Assembly (NCBI RefSeq): GCF_016925495.1
Contig: NZ_CP070491.1
Coordinates: 124,001-188,000, forward strand
Reading direction: 5' to 3'
DNA length: 64,000 bases
From: Methylococcus sp. EFPC2
GTDB lineage: Bacteria; Pseudomonadota; Gammaproteobacteria; Methylococcales; Methylococcaceae
Shown here: one piece after another, positions 8,366 to 18,891 of the stretch
How the letters are laid out: each line of letters starts with the position of its first letter
Position numbering within the stretch: position 1 is the stretch's first letter
Translations under genes and position numbers: made by a program
Notes under the pieces: model-generated
Databases searched by the model: none
What the model saw: the letters and a program-made list of their open reading frames with translations, nothing else
Told to the model about the DNA's origin: nothing

Positions 8366-11263
8366 ATGAATAAGCAATTCAAATCCAACCCGCCGGCACA
8401 TCTACGCCGGACGGGTCTTCACTATGCACTCACCCCCATCATGCAGGGAATGCTGTTAGGACTTTCCACCTTCTCCGCTCATCCGGCCATGGCGGCCGGC
8501 AGCTATGCCGAATTGCAAGCCGAGAACGAAAGGCAGCGGCAGGAGATGGAACGACAGAGACTGGAAATGGAGCACCAGCGCGAAGAAATCGAAGCTCTCA
8601 AACGCCAGTTGCTGGGGCAGGCCAGACCCCAGACGGCCTCGCCGGCCGCCGAACCCGCCAACAATGCGGCTCAAAGCGAGGACGCGTTGAAAGTAAGCGA
8701 AGTCCCGCAAACCGCGAGCAGCGACGACGGAAGCGGCGCGACGCTGGGCGAAGTGGTGGTTAAACGGCGGAGCGTGCTGGAAAAACTGAAAGATACGCCC
8801 AAGTCGGTGTCCGTCGTCACCGGGCGGGAATTGGAAAAGTTTCAGGCCAACGATATGGCCAACATCCTTACGCGCATCGGCAGCGTCAAATGGCGTTCGA
8901 CCAATCCCCGCGAATCCAGCCTCAGCGTGCGCGGCATCGGCCATCTCGGTTCCGCTTCCACGGCGGCTGCCGAAGGTATGGATCCCAGCGTGGGCATAGT
9001 CGTCGACGGCGACAGTTATGCCTCGATCCCGCTGGCTTCGTCGGTGAGTTTTTCCGATCTGGAGTCGGTAGACGTGACGCGCGGGCCGCAAGGTGCTCAG
9101 GGCGGCATGCATTCGAGCGCCGCACGGATTTCCATCAAGACCCGGGCGCCGAGCTTTACCCCGGAGGCGGAAGCGTCCATCGGTTACGGCCAGTGGAATA
9201 CCTTGATCGCCAAGGCCGCCGCCGGCGGATCCATCTTCGACGGATTATTGGCCTGGCGCGGCAGCTTTCTCAGGGAGCAGGCCGACAGCCCCTTCGAGAA
9301 CGCTGCGCAGACGAATACTTATTTCAACAAGGACCGTACGTCCGGCCGATTGCAGTTCCTGCTGACGCCTACCGACAGTTTTACCGCTCGGGTCAAACTC
9401 GACTATACCCCGGCCGGAGGGGAATACGTGACCGGTCAGGCCGGGTTCTACAACCGGCCGACACCTGCATATTACGACAGCGTCGATGCGACGGGTCAGC
9501 GTATCGCGGTAAATCAGGCCAACGAGCCGGTAGGTAAGCTCAACCGCCGCTGGTTCAAGCAGGAGGCCAATTACACTTATGCCGGCAATTATTTGCGGCA
9601 AAGAATCGAGAAAAGTGTCGTATTACCGACCCTGAACAAGACGGAAGGAGCGGGTATCAACCTCGATTGGGATTTGGGCAGCCATACCCTGAGTTCGATC
9701 ACCGGTTTTCATAATTACTTCTTCGAATTCCAGTCGGGCCAGGCCACGGTATTCGATATCACTCGCCCGCCAACCGCCGGGAAAGCGCGCCAGCAGCAGG
9801 TGAGCCAGGAATTGAAAATCGCGTCGAAACCGGGCGGTTTAGTGGACTATCAGGTCGGTACTTATTATCTCAGTTTCAATCGCCAGCATTGGGGCACCAA
9901 TATACGCGGCGGTTCGGATGCCGGCGCCTATAACGCCAACGCAGCACAATATGCCCGCCTCGATGCCGACGGCAATGGCCGTTATTTGATGATCAATTCG
10001 CTGGATCGTCTGGTCACCGAAACCAAGAACGATTTCATGGGGGAAAGCCGGTCCATCTATGCCAATGCCGATTGGCATTTGTTCGAGCCTTTGACCGTCA
10101 ACAGCGGTTTGCGCCTGTCATGGGAGCATAGGCAGAACGTCCGATCCTCGATACGCATCGTCGATGAAGGTTATGGTGCCGAGTTGGATCCGTCGTCGAG
10201 GAACAATGTGCGGCTGGGCGGATTCAACAGCAATGCGAGCGGCAATCTGACCAGCAATAATGCCGCTCAGTTGGCGGTGGCGAATTTCGTGGCGCAGAAA
10301 TACTTCGGCATCGCCAATTATTCGGCATTGAACAACACGCAAAAACAGCAAGTGGCCGACGCCAAGGCGGTACGCCTGGCATCCATAGGCGGCTTGTACC
10401 AATCCACCGACGCGGAAGCGTTCGACGGGATGCTGCCGACCGTCAATATCAGTCCCAGCTATAAAATCACCGACAACCACACGACTTATTTCGCCTGGCA
10501 GCACGGCGAGAAAGCGGGGGTATCGCAAATCGTCGGTGCGACGCTCAACGGGGGCAAGACGTTCACGCTCAAGGAGGAAAAAACCGATTCCTACGAAATC
10601 GGTTTGAAATCGACGTTCTTCGATAAAACTCTGGCCATCAATACGACGGCATTCCTGCAGGACGTCAGCGATTACATACAGCCGATGTATTTCTACGACG
10701 AGGCGCAAACCATCGTCAATAATAACGGCTTATTGGCATATACCGCCGGTCTCGGCAATGTTCCCAAGGTCCAAGTCAAGGGTTTGGAATTGGATGCCAG
10801 CTATACCGGTTTGCCTTTTACCACGATACGTTTTGCCGGCGCTTACAACGATGCTCGCTACGAGGACTTCAAATTCAGCGCCAAACCCGCGGAGTTGGGA
10901 GGAACGGCGGTACCTTATTACGACGTCAGCGGAAGAACGTTGCCGGGCGCCGCGAAATTCACGTTCAACCTGTTCGCCGAATATGCCCGGCCGATATTCG
11001 ACGACAATGAGGTTCATGCGAACGTCAACTACAACTACACCAGTTCCTATAACCCGGATATCTCCTTGTCACGCTATACGGTGGTCGACGGTTATGGTTT
11101 GACCGATGTGGCGGTAGGCTTTGGACGCAGGGATAAACTGTTCGACGTGAATTTGATCGTCAGAAACCTGTTCGATACCAATTACGGGAATCTGTCGGTA
11201 TGGAACTCGTATAAGCCGAGCATACCGCGCTGGATAGGCGTCACGGTCAGTACCCAGCTTTAA
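8366..11263 (+). CDS. TonB-dependent outer-membrane receptor 1 with N-terminal coiled coil
   Basis: The receptor is 965 residues from the ATG at 8366, preceded by GCAGGA; the open frame runs further upstream without a signal peptide. A signal peptide ends near HPAMA (about 43). It is followed by a heptad-like coiled coil (AELQAENERQRQEMERQRLE onwards, about 48-85), an Ala/Pro/Gln linker, and a TonB-box-like LGEVVVKRR. The plug comes next (VSVVTGRELEKFQ, LSVRGIGHLG, VDVTRGPQGAQGG), then a barrel ending in VTVSTQL. It should import a scarce ligand across the outer membrane using TonB energy. The ligand cannot be read from sequence. Closeness to receptors 3 and 4 indicates local duplication. Confidence 0.88.
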   Translation: MNKQFKSNPPAHLRRTGLHYALTPIMQGMLLGLSTFSAHPAMAAGSYAELQAENERQRQEMERQRLEMEHQREEIEALKRQLLGQARPQTASPAAEPANNAAQSEDALKVSEVPQTASSDDGSGATLGEVVVKRRSVLEKLKDTPKSVSVVTGRELEKFQANDMANILTRIGSVKWRSTNPRESSLSVRGIGHLGSASTAAAEGMDPSVGIVVDGDSYASIPLASSVSFSDLESVDVTRGPQGAQGGMHSSAARISIKTRAPSFTPEAEASIGYGQWNTLIAKAAAGGSIFDGLLAWRGSFLREQADSPFENAAQTNTYFNKDRTSGRLQFLLTPTDSFTARVKLDYTPAGGEYVTGQAGFYNRPTPAYYDSVDATGQRIAVNQANEPVGKLNRRWFKQEANYTYAGNYLRQRIEKSVVLPTLNKTEGAGINLDWDLGSHTLSSITGFHNYFFEFQSGQATVFDITRPPTAGKARQQQVSQELKIASKPGGLVDYQVGTYYLSFNRQHWGTNIRGGSDAGAYNANAAQYARLDADGNGRYLMINSLDRLVTETKNDFMGESRSIYANADWHLFEPLTVNSGLRLSWEHRQNVRSSIRIVDEGYGAELDPSSRNNVRLGGFNSNASGNLTSNNAAQLAVANFVAQKYFGIANYSALNNTQKQQVADAKAVRLASIGGLYQSTDAEAFDGMLPTVNISPSYKITDNHTTYFAWQHGEKAGVSQIVGATLNGGKTFTLKEEKTDSYEIGLKSTFFDKTLAINTTAFLQDVSDYIQPMYFYDEAQTIVNNNGLLAYTAGLGNVPKVQVKGLELDASYTGLPFTTIRFAGAYNDARYEDFKFSAKPAELGGTAVPYYDVSGRTLPGAAKFTFNLFAEYARPIFDDNEVHANVNYNYTSSYNPDISLSRYTVVDGYGLTDVAVGFGRRDKLFDVNLIVRNLFDTNYGNLSVWNSYKPSIPRWIGVTVSTQL

Positions 11264-11797
11264 GCGTAAACACCTTGCGATCGAAACTCTCACGGCCGAG
11301 TTCGCGAGTAGTTCCTGCCCCTGCCCGGCGTATTCGCGCCTGGTAGTCCAAGCAGCCCGTAGCCGGGAGTTTCGACGCCTATTCCCCCCACAATGCCGGG
11401 CATCATTTGGATATATCCATTTCGTCCGGCGTTTCCTTTCGGCTGTTTTCTTAGGTGCATACGCTGCACGCGCCATGCCTCTTGAGCAGCTTGCGGCAAG
11501 ATTTAGGGTCGCGAATCAAGTGTTCCCGATCTGCAATTGCACGAAATCCCAGTTACGACCGGTCCGGCTTGCTGCATCGGGTATGCGCTTATCCCGCAAC
11601 GGGAAGGTGCGGCATGATAGTTGCCCTATTAGACACGCGTCCCGTCTACCAGCGTTTGTGGCAGTAAGCCCAGCGTATTTTGTGGTGGTTATAGGCAGGC
11701 CGACGGCGGTTTTCGATAGCGGGGAAAATGCGGTCTTCTCGGCTATGCCATGGGATGGATAAAGAGATTTTAAAGAAGGTTTATTAAGGATATAAAT
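11264..11797. other. Intergenic region between receptors 1 and 2
   Basis: This 534-base gap contains no convincing gene. The last 50 bases are AT-rich and carry the receptor 2 ribosome-binding site AAGGA at 11786-11790. A gap this long suggests that receptor 2 has its own promoter. I could not pick a reliable -35/-10 pair or a terminator for receptor 1. Confidence 0.4.
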
Positions 11798-14425
11798 ATG
11801 GATAGCACCGTGATATCAAAACCCGAAAAACGTCATTCTCATTTCCCCGTTACGATACCGTTTTCTAGGATCGTTGGGGGTATGCTGCTGGGATTTTCCG
11901 TCGTTTCAAATGCTCAGGCTTATGCGGCGGATGACGCACGCACCATCGCCGAGCTGAAAGCCGAGAACGAGGCCTTGAAGCGCTTGCTGCAATCGAAGAA
12001 CGCCGAGGAGCCGAAGACGCTGCCGCTAGCCCCTGTAGCGGCGCCGCCCGATCAGCAGGAGCAGTCCGGGCCGCTCGCAGCAGCCGGAGCGGACGGCTCC
12101 GCGACGCAAGGCGATGCGGAGGTCGACACTCTGAATGAGGTCGTGGTGACCGGCTCGCGCCAGACTGGCATCAAGGCGCGCGCCAGTGCTTCGCCGGTCA
12201 CCGTGATTTCTTCCAGCACATTGAAAGGAACCGGCCAGGTCAACCTGATCGACGCGCTCAACAAGCTCGAGCCGTCGTTTTATGTGCCGGCGCGCAGCGG
12301 AGACGTGGGCAATTTGACCCGACAAGTGCAGCTGCGCCAACTGGGGCCGAACCAGACCTTGGTGCTCATCAACGGCAAGCGCCGGCACTCCACGGCCATC
12401 GTCAATGCCTCGGGCACCTTCGCCGGCGCCACCGCGGTAGATCTCGCTCAGATACCGGTTTCCGCCATCGACCATGTCGAAATCCTCAAAGACGGCGCGG
12501 CCGCGCAGTACGGCACCGACGCTATCGCGGGCGTGGTCAACATCATCTTGAAGTCGGCCAACCATGGGGGCTCGGTGACGGTGGGCTATGGACGCTACGA
12601 CCAGAGCGACGTCAATCCGCAAAGCAAGGACAACGGCCAGACCGAGAATGTCGCGGTAAACGGCGGGTTCAAGCTGGGCGATGCCGATCAGGGTTTTTTG
12701 AACCTGAGCGCGGAATGGACGGACAAGGATTACACCAATAATTCCGGCCAGCATCCCACCATCAAGGCCGCCAATATTCCCAGTCCGGGATGGGTGAACC
12801 GCATCGCCGGCGAGCCGGCTTACCAGCTTTACGATCTGGGATTCAATGCCGGATTCAAGCTGACCGACGACATCGAACTCTACGGCTTCGGCACGGCCGG
12901 TCACCGCAAGGCCGACGCCCAGCAGAACTTCCGGCGCTACAACCTGTTGCCGGCGGTCTACCCCACCGGTTTCGTGCCGACCATAGGCATAGAAGAAACG
13001 GATCTGGCACTCACCGCAGGTGCAAAAGGCGCTTTTCTGGGCGATGGACGGTGGGATTTCAGCAGCACTTACGGCCGCGACGACGCCGACATTATCGTGG
13101 AGCACTCGGCCAATCAGGGGCTGTATCGCGACAAGGGGTTCACCCCCACGAAGTTCGAGAACGGAACGTTCAAGAACAGCCAGTGGACCACCAACCTGGA
13201 TTTGACCAAGCCGGTCGACGTGGATTTTCTGCCCGCGCCTTTGAACGTCGCTGGCGGCGTGGAATTCCGCCGCGAGACCTATCAACTGATTGCCGGCGAT
13301 GCGGCGTCCCGCTACAAGGAGGGTTCGCAGGCCTTTCCCGGCTATCAGTTCAGCGACGCGCGCAACGAATCGCGGCATGTTGAAGCTATCTACGTCGAGC
13401 TGGGAACCAAATTCACCCCCGAATGGCAAACCTCACTCGCCGGCCGCTTCGAACATTACAGCGACGCCGGGGATACCGCCATCGGCAAGGGTTCGACCCG
13501 GTACGATTTCAATCCCCGCTTGGCCATACGCGGCACGGCCAGCTCGGGCTTCCGGGCGCCGACCCTGGCGGAGCAGAACTTTTCGGCCACCAACGTGAGC
13601 CCGAGTTTTTCCAATATCCAATTGGCGGTCAATTCACCCGCGGCCCAACTGCTTGGCGCCCCCGCCTTGAAGCCGGAAGAGTCGAGCAACTTCAGCGTGG
13701 GCTTGGTTTTCGAACCGATCCAGAAGGTTTACGCATCGCTCGATATCTACCAGATCAATATCTCCGACCGCATCGTCAATACCGGAAACCTGAACGGCCC
13801 GGCCGTGCGCAACGCTATCGCCGCCAACGGCATCTTTTTCCAGGGTTCGTCGGCCAATCTGAACTTCTTCACCAACGGGGTGGACACCCGCACGCGAGGG
13901 GTCGACGCCGCGGCGGATTGGGCTACGGAATTCGACGAGTACGGTCGCATCAAGTGGAATTTCACCGCGTCCTATATCGATACCAAGGTCACCGACATCA
14001 AGAACGCATCGGCCCAATTGGGCGGAGGCGCCTTGATTACCCCGGTGATCGTTTCGGGACTGGAAGACAGCAACCCGAAGTACAAGCTATCGCTCGCGGC
14101 GAATTATTTCATCAGCGACTGGAGCTTTAACGCGCGAGTGACGCATTACGGCGAGTCGTCGCAGCTGACGTCGGATGCTGGCACCGGCCTCGCCCCATTC
14201 ACCCGCAATACGATCAAGGACACGGCTCTGCTCGATCTTTCTGTCGGCTACGATCTCACGTCCAGCCTGAACTTCGTGGTGGGCGCCAACAACGTCTTCG
14301 ACACCCATCCCAACAAGACCAAGCCCATCACGCGGGGCTCGACCAACGCGGCCGTGTACCCGACCTTTTCGCCATACCCGGTTGATGGCGCGTTCTACTA
14401 CGCCAGGGCCACGTTCCACTATTGA
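11798..14425 (+). CDS. TonB-dependent outer-membrane receptor 2, different plug type, with N-terminal coiled coil
   Basis: This receptor has 875 residues and a ribosome-binding site (AAGGA) seven bases before the ATG. Its signal peptide ends near AQAYA. A coiled coil related to that of the neighbouring receptors follows (TIAELKAENEALKRLLQSK), then a TonB box region (LNEVVVTGSRQTG). The plug is of the siderophore/sugar-receptor type (VQLRQLGPNQTLVLINGKRR, VEILKDGAAAQYGTDAIAGV), and the last strand ends in ATFHY. Plug and barrel are clearly unlike receptors 1, 3 and 4, so only the N-terminal extension is shared. It carries the canonical C-terminal aromatic residue for BAM-dependent insertion. 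The ligand is unknown. Confidence 0.88.
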   Translation: MDSTVISKPEKRHSHFPVTIPFSRIVGGMLLGFSVVSNAQAYAADDARTIAELKAENEALKRLLQSKNAEEPKTLPLAPVAAPPDQQEQSGPLAAAGADGSATQGDAEVDTLNEVVVTGSRQTGIKARASASPVTVISSSTLKGTGQVNLIDALNKLEPSFYVPARSGDVGNLTRQVQLRQLGPNQTLVLINGKRRHSTAIVNASGTFAGATAVDLAQIPVSAIDHVEILKDGAAAQYGTDAIAGVVNIILKSANHGGSVTVGYGRYDQSDVNPQSKDNGQTENVAVNGGFKLGDADQGFLNLSAEWTDKDYTNNSGQHPTIKAANIPSPGWVNRIAGEPAYQLYDLGFNAGFKLTDDIELYGFGTAGHRKADAQQNFRRYNLLPAVYPTGFVPTIGIEETDLALTAGAKGAFLGDGRWDFSSTYGRDDADIIVEHSANQGLYRDKGFTPTKFENGTFKNSQWTTNLDLTKPVDVDFLPAPLNVAGGVEFRRETYQLIAGDAASRYKEGSQAFPGYQFSDARNESRHVEAIYVELGTKFTPEWQTSLAGRFEHYSDAGDTAIGKGSTRYDFNPRLAIRGTASSGFRAPTLAEQNFSATNVSPSFSNIQLAVNSPAAQLLGAPALKPEESSNFSVGLVFEPIQKVYASLDIYQINISDRIVNTGNLNGPAVRNAIAANGIFFQGSSANLNFFTNGVDTRTRGVDAAADWATEFDEYGRIKWNFTASYIDTKVTDIKNASAQLGGGALITPVIVSGLEDSNPKYKLSLAANYFISDWSFNARVTHYGESSQLTSDAGTGLAPFTRNTIKDTALLDLSVGYDLTSSLNFVVGANNVFDTHPNKTKPITRGSTNAAVYPTFSPYPVDGAFYYARATFHY

Positions 14426-14933
14426 CGGCGGCCCCGGTTCACGCCGGAGGGCGGCTGCATCGCATGCCGCTCGACCGCCGCGTTCTTCGCCGCCAGGCAC
14501 GGCGGTTCTTCCGGCAGCCGCGGCCCGAACAAACCGGGTTGCGGCCGCCTCTCCCGTCTGGTCCTGCATACGCACGATGGTCCGCTTCTGCCCCGCATTC
14601 AGCATCGGCGGCCTCACTGTTTGATCCCGCTGCTTTCGTGACCTGCCCGGCGTTGCCGCCCGGCATCGAGCAAGTTCAGGAAATATTCCCCATTTCCATA
14701 TTAGGCGGCGCTCGCTCGTCGAGTCTGAGTTGTTGGCACATCGGTTGCTCACTGCCGATATCACCCGATCTTATTCGAAAAACTGTTCGATCTATCGCCG
14801 AGCGTTGCCAGGTTGGTGCGCAGGGAATGTAAGGAAGACACGGTTCAAGGGAGGACGGTGAGGAGCCGGACGCGCACGAATCCAAATGGAAAGGCGCGGG
14901 CGGTATTTCGAACAGTTTCATAGGACTTCGGGA
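14426..14933. other. Intergenic region between receptors 2 and 3
   Basis: The gap is 508 bases and GC-rich, with no gene, clear terminator or strong promoter that I can support. An in-frame extension of receptor 3 starts at 14886 but lacks signal-peptide character. The ATG at 14934 is preferred, with AGGA about ten bases upstream. Confidence 0.4.
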
Positions 14934-17807
14934 ATGAATCAGATCGCTATCCCCCGGCATGCGCAACGCGGCCGTGAAAACACCGCATGCTTCCGCCTCA
15001 CGCCCATCATGCGCGGCATACTCCTGAGCGGAGTCGTCGTTTGCAGTGGGCCCTCCTACGCGGCGGACGAGGCCGCGACCATTGCGGAATTGAAGGCGGA
15101 GAACGAGAAGCAGCGCAGGGAGATCGAGGCCCTCAAGCAAATGCTGCTGAAGTCTCAATCCGGAGGCGCGGCGGCAAACTCCACTGCGGTTGCCGGAACA
15201 CAAGCCGTTCAGGCGCAGGAGGCGGGTGTTGCGACGACGCAGGCGCCGGCGCGCGAAGAGAACGCTAAAGCGCCTGAGACCGTCGCGGCCACAGGCGAAG
15301 AGGAGAAGGACACGACCCTGGGAGAGGTCGTGGTGAAGCGCCAGAGCCCTCTGGAAAAGTTGAAGGATACGCCCAAATCGGTTTCGGTCGTGACCGGTGC
15401 GGAACTGGAAAAATTCCAGGCCAACAATTTTCAGTCGATAGTCCAAAAAATCGGCAATGTGGGGATGACGATCGGTAATCCCCAAACGGCAAGCACGTTT
15501 ATTCGTGGCGTGGGCGTCACGGGTAAGTTAAATGGTTTGGACCCTAGCGTGGGCGTATCCATCGACGGCGTCAGTTACGCAACCTCCGCCATGGTTTCCT
15601 CTTTCAGTTATGTCGACCTGGCGACCGTCGACGTTACGCGCGGGCCAACCGGCACGCTCGGCGGCAAGAACGCCAATTTGGGACAAATCAATATCACAAC
15701 CAAAGCGCCCGGCTTTACCCCGGAGGCATACGGCTCGATTGCATACGGCGATTTTAATACCCTGATTACCCGGGGCGCGCTGGGCGGAGCGGTACTCGAT
15801 AACTTACTCGCGTGGCGGGGATCGTTTTACCGGGAGCAGTCGGATAGTTATTTATACAACAAATACGATCCGGACTACGCCTACCGAAACAAGGATCGTA
15901 CTTATGGGCGCATACAATTCCTGCTCACGCCGACCGACAATTTCAGTGCGCGCGTCAGCATGGATTACACGCCCAGGGCTAAGGAAGGGTCGGATAACGC
16001 CTCGACATTCCCTACGCCTACACCGAATTATTACGATACCGGCAGGCCCGTCGATCAAACCAACGAGGCGGCGGGTAAGTTGAGCAGACGTTGGTTCGGG
16101 CAAGAGCCGAATTATTCGCCCAGCCAGTATCTGAGTAATGAAATCAATATCGCTAATCAACGTTACACTTATTACGGCACCAAGGGCGGCTCCCTGAATT
16201 TGAGTTGGGATGTGGCCGATCACAACTTGGCCTCGATCACGGGCTACAAGGATTATTACTTTTCATCCGGTGGCGCAGGCGATAATCCATTTGACGTTTC
16301 CAGACCTCCGGCTTCGGGTCAGGTCGATAACTATCAATTTAGCCAGGAGTTGAACGTCAGCTCGAAGCCCGGTGGTTTCGTGGATTACAAGGCCGGCGTG
16401 TACCTACTAAAAGTAAAAGTGCCCAGCCGGACGAATTTGACCCGGTTCGGTTCCGATGCCGGCGCTTTCAGGGCAACCACGGCCCAGTACAATATCCTGG
16501 ATCCTCTGAATAACGGAGCCGATACTCCCTTAAACCGATCGCTTTCCGTGACTGGTCGTGGCCTGCTATTAAATTCGGTGGATAGGTTATCTACCAAGCT
16601 CAAGGAGGAATACGATAATGAGAGTGGCGCTATTTTCGGTCACGCAACCTGGCATCCTATCGAACCCCTGACGATTGCTACGGGCCTGCGCTTGACCCAC
16701 GAGCAGCGTACGTCCACGGCCGCGTCGCGGGTGCTGGATAACGGATTCGGCGCAGAACTAAACCCCGTATCGAAAAATGACGTGAAGTTGGGCGGCTTTG
16801 CTTCCAATAGCAACTCAGGGGCTTTGATCGCCGGGCAGAACAACGCGGCGCAACTGGCACTGGCGGACTTCGTCGCACGGAAATATTTCGGCGTGGCGAG
16901 TTACGGCTCGCTTAGTACGGATCAGAAAAAACAGGTGGCTGCCGCCAAGTCGATCCGCAATTCAGCCTTGGGTACTCTATTTCAGACAACCGAGGCCGAA
17001 CCTTTCAACGATCTTCTGAAAAGCTGGAATATCGGTCCGAGCTGGAAGTTCAATGAACGTCAGACGGCCTATTTTTCATGGCAGCATGGCGAAAAGGCCG
17101 GCGTTTCGCAAATCATCGGCGCTACGGTATTGGGCGGCAAGTCCGTCCCCAATAAGGCGGAAACCAGCGATGCTTACGAACTAGGTCTCAAGTCGGTATT
17201 GTTGGATAGGACGCTAGTCGTAAATGCGGACATTTATTTGAACGACATCACCGATTATATACAGCCGATGCTGTTCGAGGATAAGGTTCAAACAGCCATT
17301 AATAACGATGGTAAGACCGCATATACCTCGGGGCTCGGCAATGTGCCCAAGGTGCAGAGTAAGGGGGTGGAGTTCGATTTGACTTATACGGGCTTGCAAT
17401 ACACGACGTTCCGCCTGGCTGGCGCCTATACCGATGCGCGGTATGAGGACTTCAAGTTCTTGGCGAAACCGGCGGAGCTTAATGATGGTACGGGGGTGGC
17501 TTATTACGACGCGAGTGGAAAAACCTTGCCGTATGCCTCTAAGTTTTCGGCAAACTTGTACGCCGAATATGCTCGCCCGCTACCGTTTGCGGACACATTG
17601 CAATTCCATACCAATGTCAATTATCGGTACCAAAGCCGATTCAATACCGACCAGTCATTATCCCGATACGCGTGGAAGGACTCCCTCGGGACTACGGATT
17701 TTGCTATCGGTATCGGTCGTAGGGACAGGCTGTTCGATGCGAATCTAATCATCAAGAACGTATTTGACCAAGATACTTCCTATACCCCAAGCTGGAATAC
17801 CTATTAA
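14934..17807 (+). CDS. TonB-dependent receptor 3, 3'-truncated by an IS630 element
   Basis: From ATG 14934 the frame encodes 957 residues: signal peptide ending near PSYA, coiled coil (TIAELKAENEKQRREIEALK), TonB box (LGEVVVKRQSP), plug (VSVVTGAELEKFQANNFQ, TFIRGVGVTGKLNG, VDVTRGPTGTLGGKN) and most of the barrel. It ends at WNTY because the IS630 insertion supplies a TAA at 17805-17807. The missing last 16 residues, YPTDKRWVGVTVSSSL, are encoded beyond the element at 18919-18966. They align with the ends of receptors 1 and 4. The lost piece is the final beta strand with the outer-membrane sorting signal, so the product is probably non-functional or degraded. An upstream in-frame start at 14886 exists but seems less likely. 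Confidence 0.87.
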   Translation: MNQIAIPRHAQRGRENTACFRLTPIMRGILLSGVVVCSGPSYAADEAATIAELKAENEKQRREIEALKQMLLKSQSGGAAANSTAVAGTQAVQAQEAGVATTQAPAREENAKAPETVAATGEEEKDTTLGEVVVKRQSPLEKLKDTPKSVSVVTGAELEKFQANNFQSIVQKIGNVGMTIGNPQTASTFIRGVGVTGKLNGLDPSVGVSIDGVSYATSAMVSSFSYVDLATVDVTRGPTGTLGGKNANLGQINITTKAPGFTPEAYGSIAYGDFNTLITRGALGGAVLDNLLAWRGSFYREQSDSYLYNKYDPDYAYRNKDRTYGRIQFLLTPTDNFSARVSMDYTPRAKEGSDNASTFPTPTPNYYDTGRPVDQTNEAAGKLSRRWFGQEPNYSPSQYLSNEINIANQRYTYYGTKGGSLNLSWDVADHNLASITGYKDYYFSSGGAGDNPFDVSRPPASGQVDNYQFSQELNVSSKPGGFVDYKAGVYLLKVKVPSRTNLTRFGSDAGAFRATTAQYNILDPLNNGADTPLNRSLSVTGRGLLLNSVDRLSTKLKEEYDNESGAIFGHATWHPIEPLTIATGLRLTHEQRTSTAASRVLDNGFGAELNPVSKNDVKLGGFASNSNSGALIAGQNNAAQLALADFVARKYFGVASYGSLSTDQKKQVAAAKSIRNSALGTLFQTTEAEPFNDLLKSWNIGPSWKFNERQTAYFSWQHGEKAGVSQIIGATVLGGKSVPNKAETSDAYELGLKSVLLDRTLVVNADIYLNDITDYIQPMLFEDKVQTAINNDGKTAYTSGLGNVPKVQSKGVEFDLTYTGLQYTTFRLAGAYTDARYEDFKFLAKPAELNDGTGVAYYDASGKTLPYASKFSANLYAEYARPLPFADTLQFHTNVNYRYQSRFNTDQSLSRYAWKDSLGTTDFAIGIGRRDRLFDANLIIKNVFDQDTSYTPSWNTY

Positions 17808-17827
17808 CCCGGCCAAATAATACCGTA
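17804..17827 (+). repeat. Left terminal inverted repeat of the IS630 element
   Basis: It begins TTAACCCGGCC and ends ACCGTA. Compared with the reverse complement of the right end it differs at two positions. Its first bases create the TAA that truncates receptor 3. Confidence 0.9.
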
Positions 17828-17849
17828 CTGAGTCTGGTAAAATTCGAGC

Positions 17850-18887
17850 ATGGAAGCAGAACGAATCGATACTCGAAAACTGGAGCCGGCGGCACGAGAG
17901 CAATTGCGCCGTACGGTCATCCGCTTGCACCGGCGAGGGCATAGCCAGGCGGCGATTGCGCGGGAGTTGGGTTTGCGCCGTCCCACGGTGACGCTCTGGC
18001 TGCTTAAAGCCGAAGCCGGGCATGGCGTGAAAGAGGCCCAGCGTGGTCGGCCCGCAGGCAACGGTCGCCGTCTCACGCCCGCTCAGGAAAGCGTTCTCCA
18101 GAAAGACCTGGTGGACAAAACGCCGGATCAAGTGAAACTGCGCTTCGCCTTATGGAGTGCGCAGGCGGTGCGAGCGCATATCCAGGCGTGTTTTGGGCTG
18201 AACCTGCCAGTGCGCTCGGTCAGAAACTATCTGAAGCGCTGGGGATTCACGCCGCAGCGCCCGCTCAAACGCGCCTTCGAGCAACGACCGGCGGCGGTGC
18301 AAAAGTGGCTCACAGAGGACTACCCAGCCATCGCCCAACGGGCCAAGGCCGAAGGGGCGGAAATTTGCTGGGGCGATGAAACCGCTGTCAGTTCGGTCGA
18401 GCATTATCCGCGCGGTTACGCGCCGCGCGGCAAAACGCCGGTGCTGGTGTTGTCCCAGTCCAAGCGGGAGCGCATCAACCTCATCTCCGCCATCACCAAC
18501 CAAGGGAAGATGCGCTTCATGATGTATCGAGAAACGCTCACCGCCGATGTCTTCATCCAGTTTCTCCAGCGCCTGGTCCGTGAGGCGGGGCGCAAGGTGT
18601 TTCTGGTCCTCGACAACCTGCGGGTTCATCACAGCCAAACGGTCAAAGCATGGCTGGCAGACAAAACCGACCAGATCGAGCTGTTTTTCCTACCCAGCTA
18701 TTCCCCTGAACTCAATCCGGACGAATACCTCAATGCCGACCTCAAGGCACGGATGAGTGCCGCCGAACCCGTGCGCGACGGCTCTCACCTGAAGCGCAAG
18801 GTGACTTCGCACCTGCGTTCGATCCAGAAACAGCCCGCCCGCATCCGCGCCTACTTCAAAGCCGCCCCCATCAAGTACGCCGCTTAG
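17850..18887 (+). CDS. IS630-family transposase
   Basis: This 345-residue DDE transposase has an N-terminal helix-turn-helix (GHSQAAIARELGLRRPTVTLWL, about residues 30-51) and a second winged-helix-like part (RSVRNYLKRWGFTPQRPLKRA). The catalytic triad motifs are WGDETAV, LVLDNLRVHHS and YSPELNPDEYLN, all intact. The single uninterrupted frame needs no programmed frameshift, unlike some IS630 relatives. It nearly fills the element, ending five bases before the right inverted repeat. It has no functional link to the receptor it interrupts. Confidence 0.95.
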   Translation: MEAERIDTRKLEPAAREQLRRTVIRLHRRGHSQAAIARELGLRRPTVTLWLLKAEAGHGVKEAQRGRPAGNGRRLTPAQESVLQKDLVDKTPDQVKLRFALWSAQAVRAHIQACFGLNLPVRSVRNYLKRWGFTPQRPLKRAFEQRPAAVQKWLTEDYPAIAQRAKAEGAEICWGDETAVSSVEHYPRGYAPRGKTPVLVLSQSKRERINLISAITNQGKMRFMMYRETLTADVFIQFLQRLVREAGRKVFLVLDNLRVHHSQTVKAWLADKTDQIELFFLPSYSPELNPDEYLNADLKARMSAAEPVRDGSHLKRKVTSHLRSIQKQPARIRAYFKAAPIKYAA

Positions 18888-18891
18888 AACG

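Noticed and set aside
14886-14933. Longer N-terminus for receptor 3
   Set aside because: The added 16 residues are charged and aromatic and precede a normal signal peptide; the ATG at 14934 fits better.
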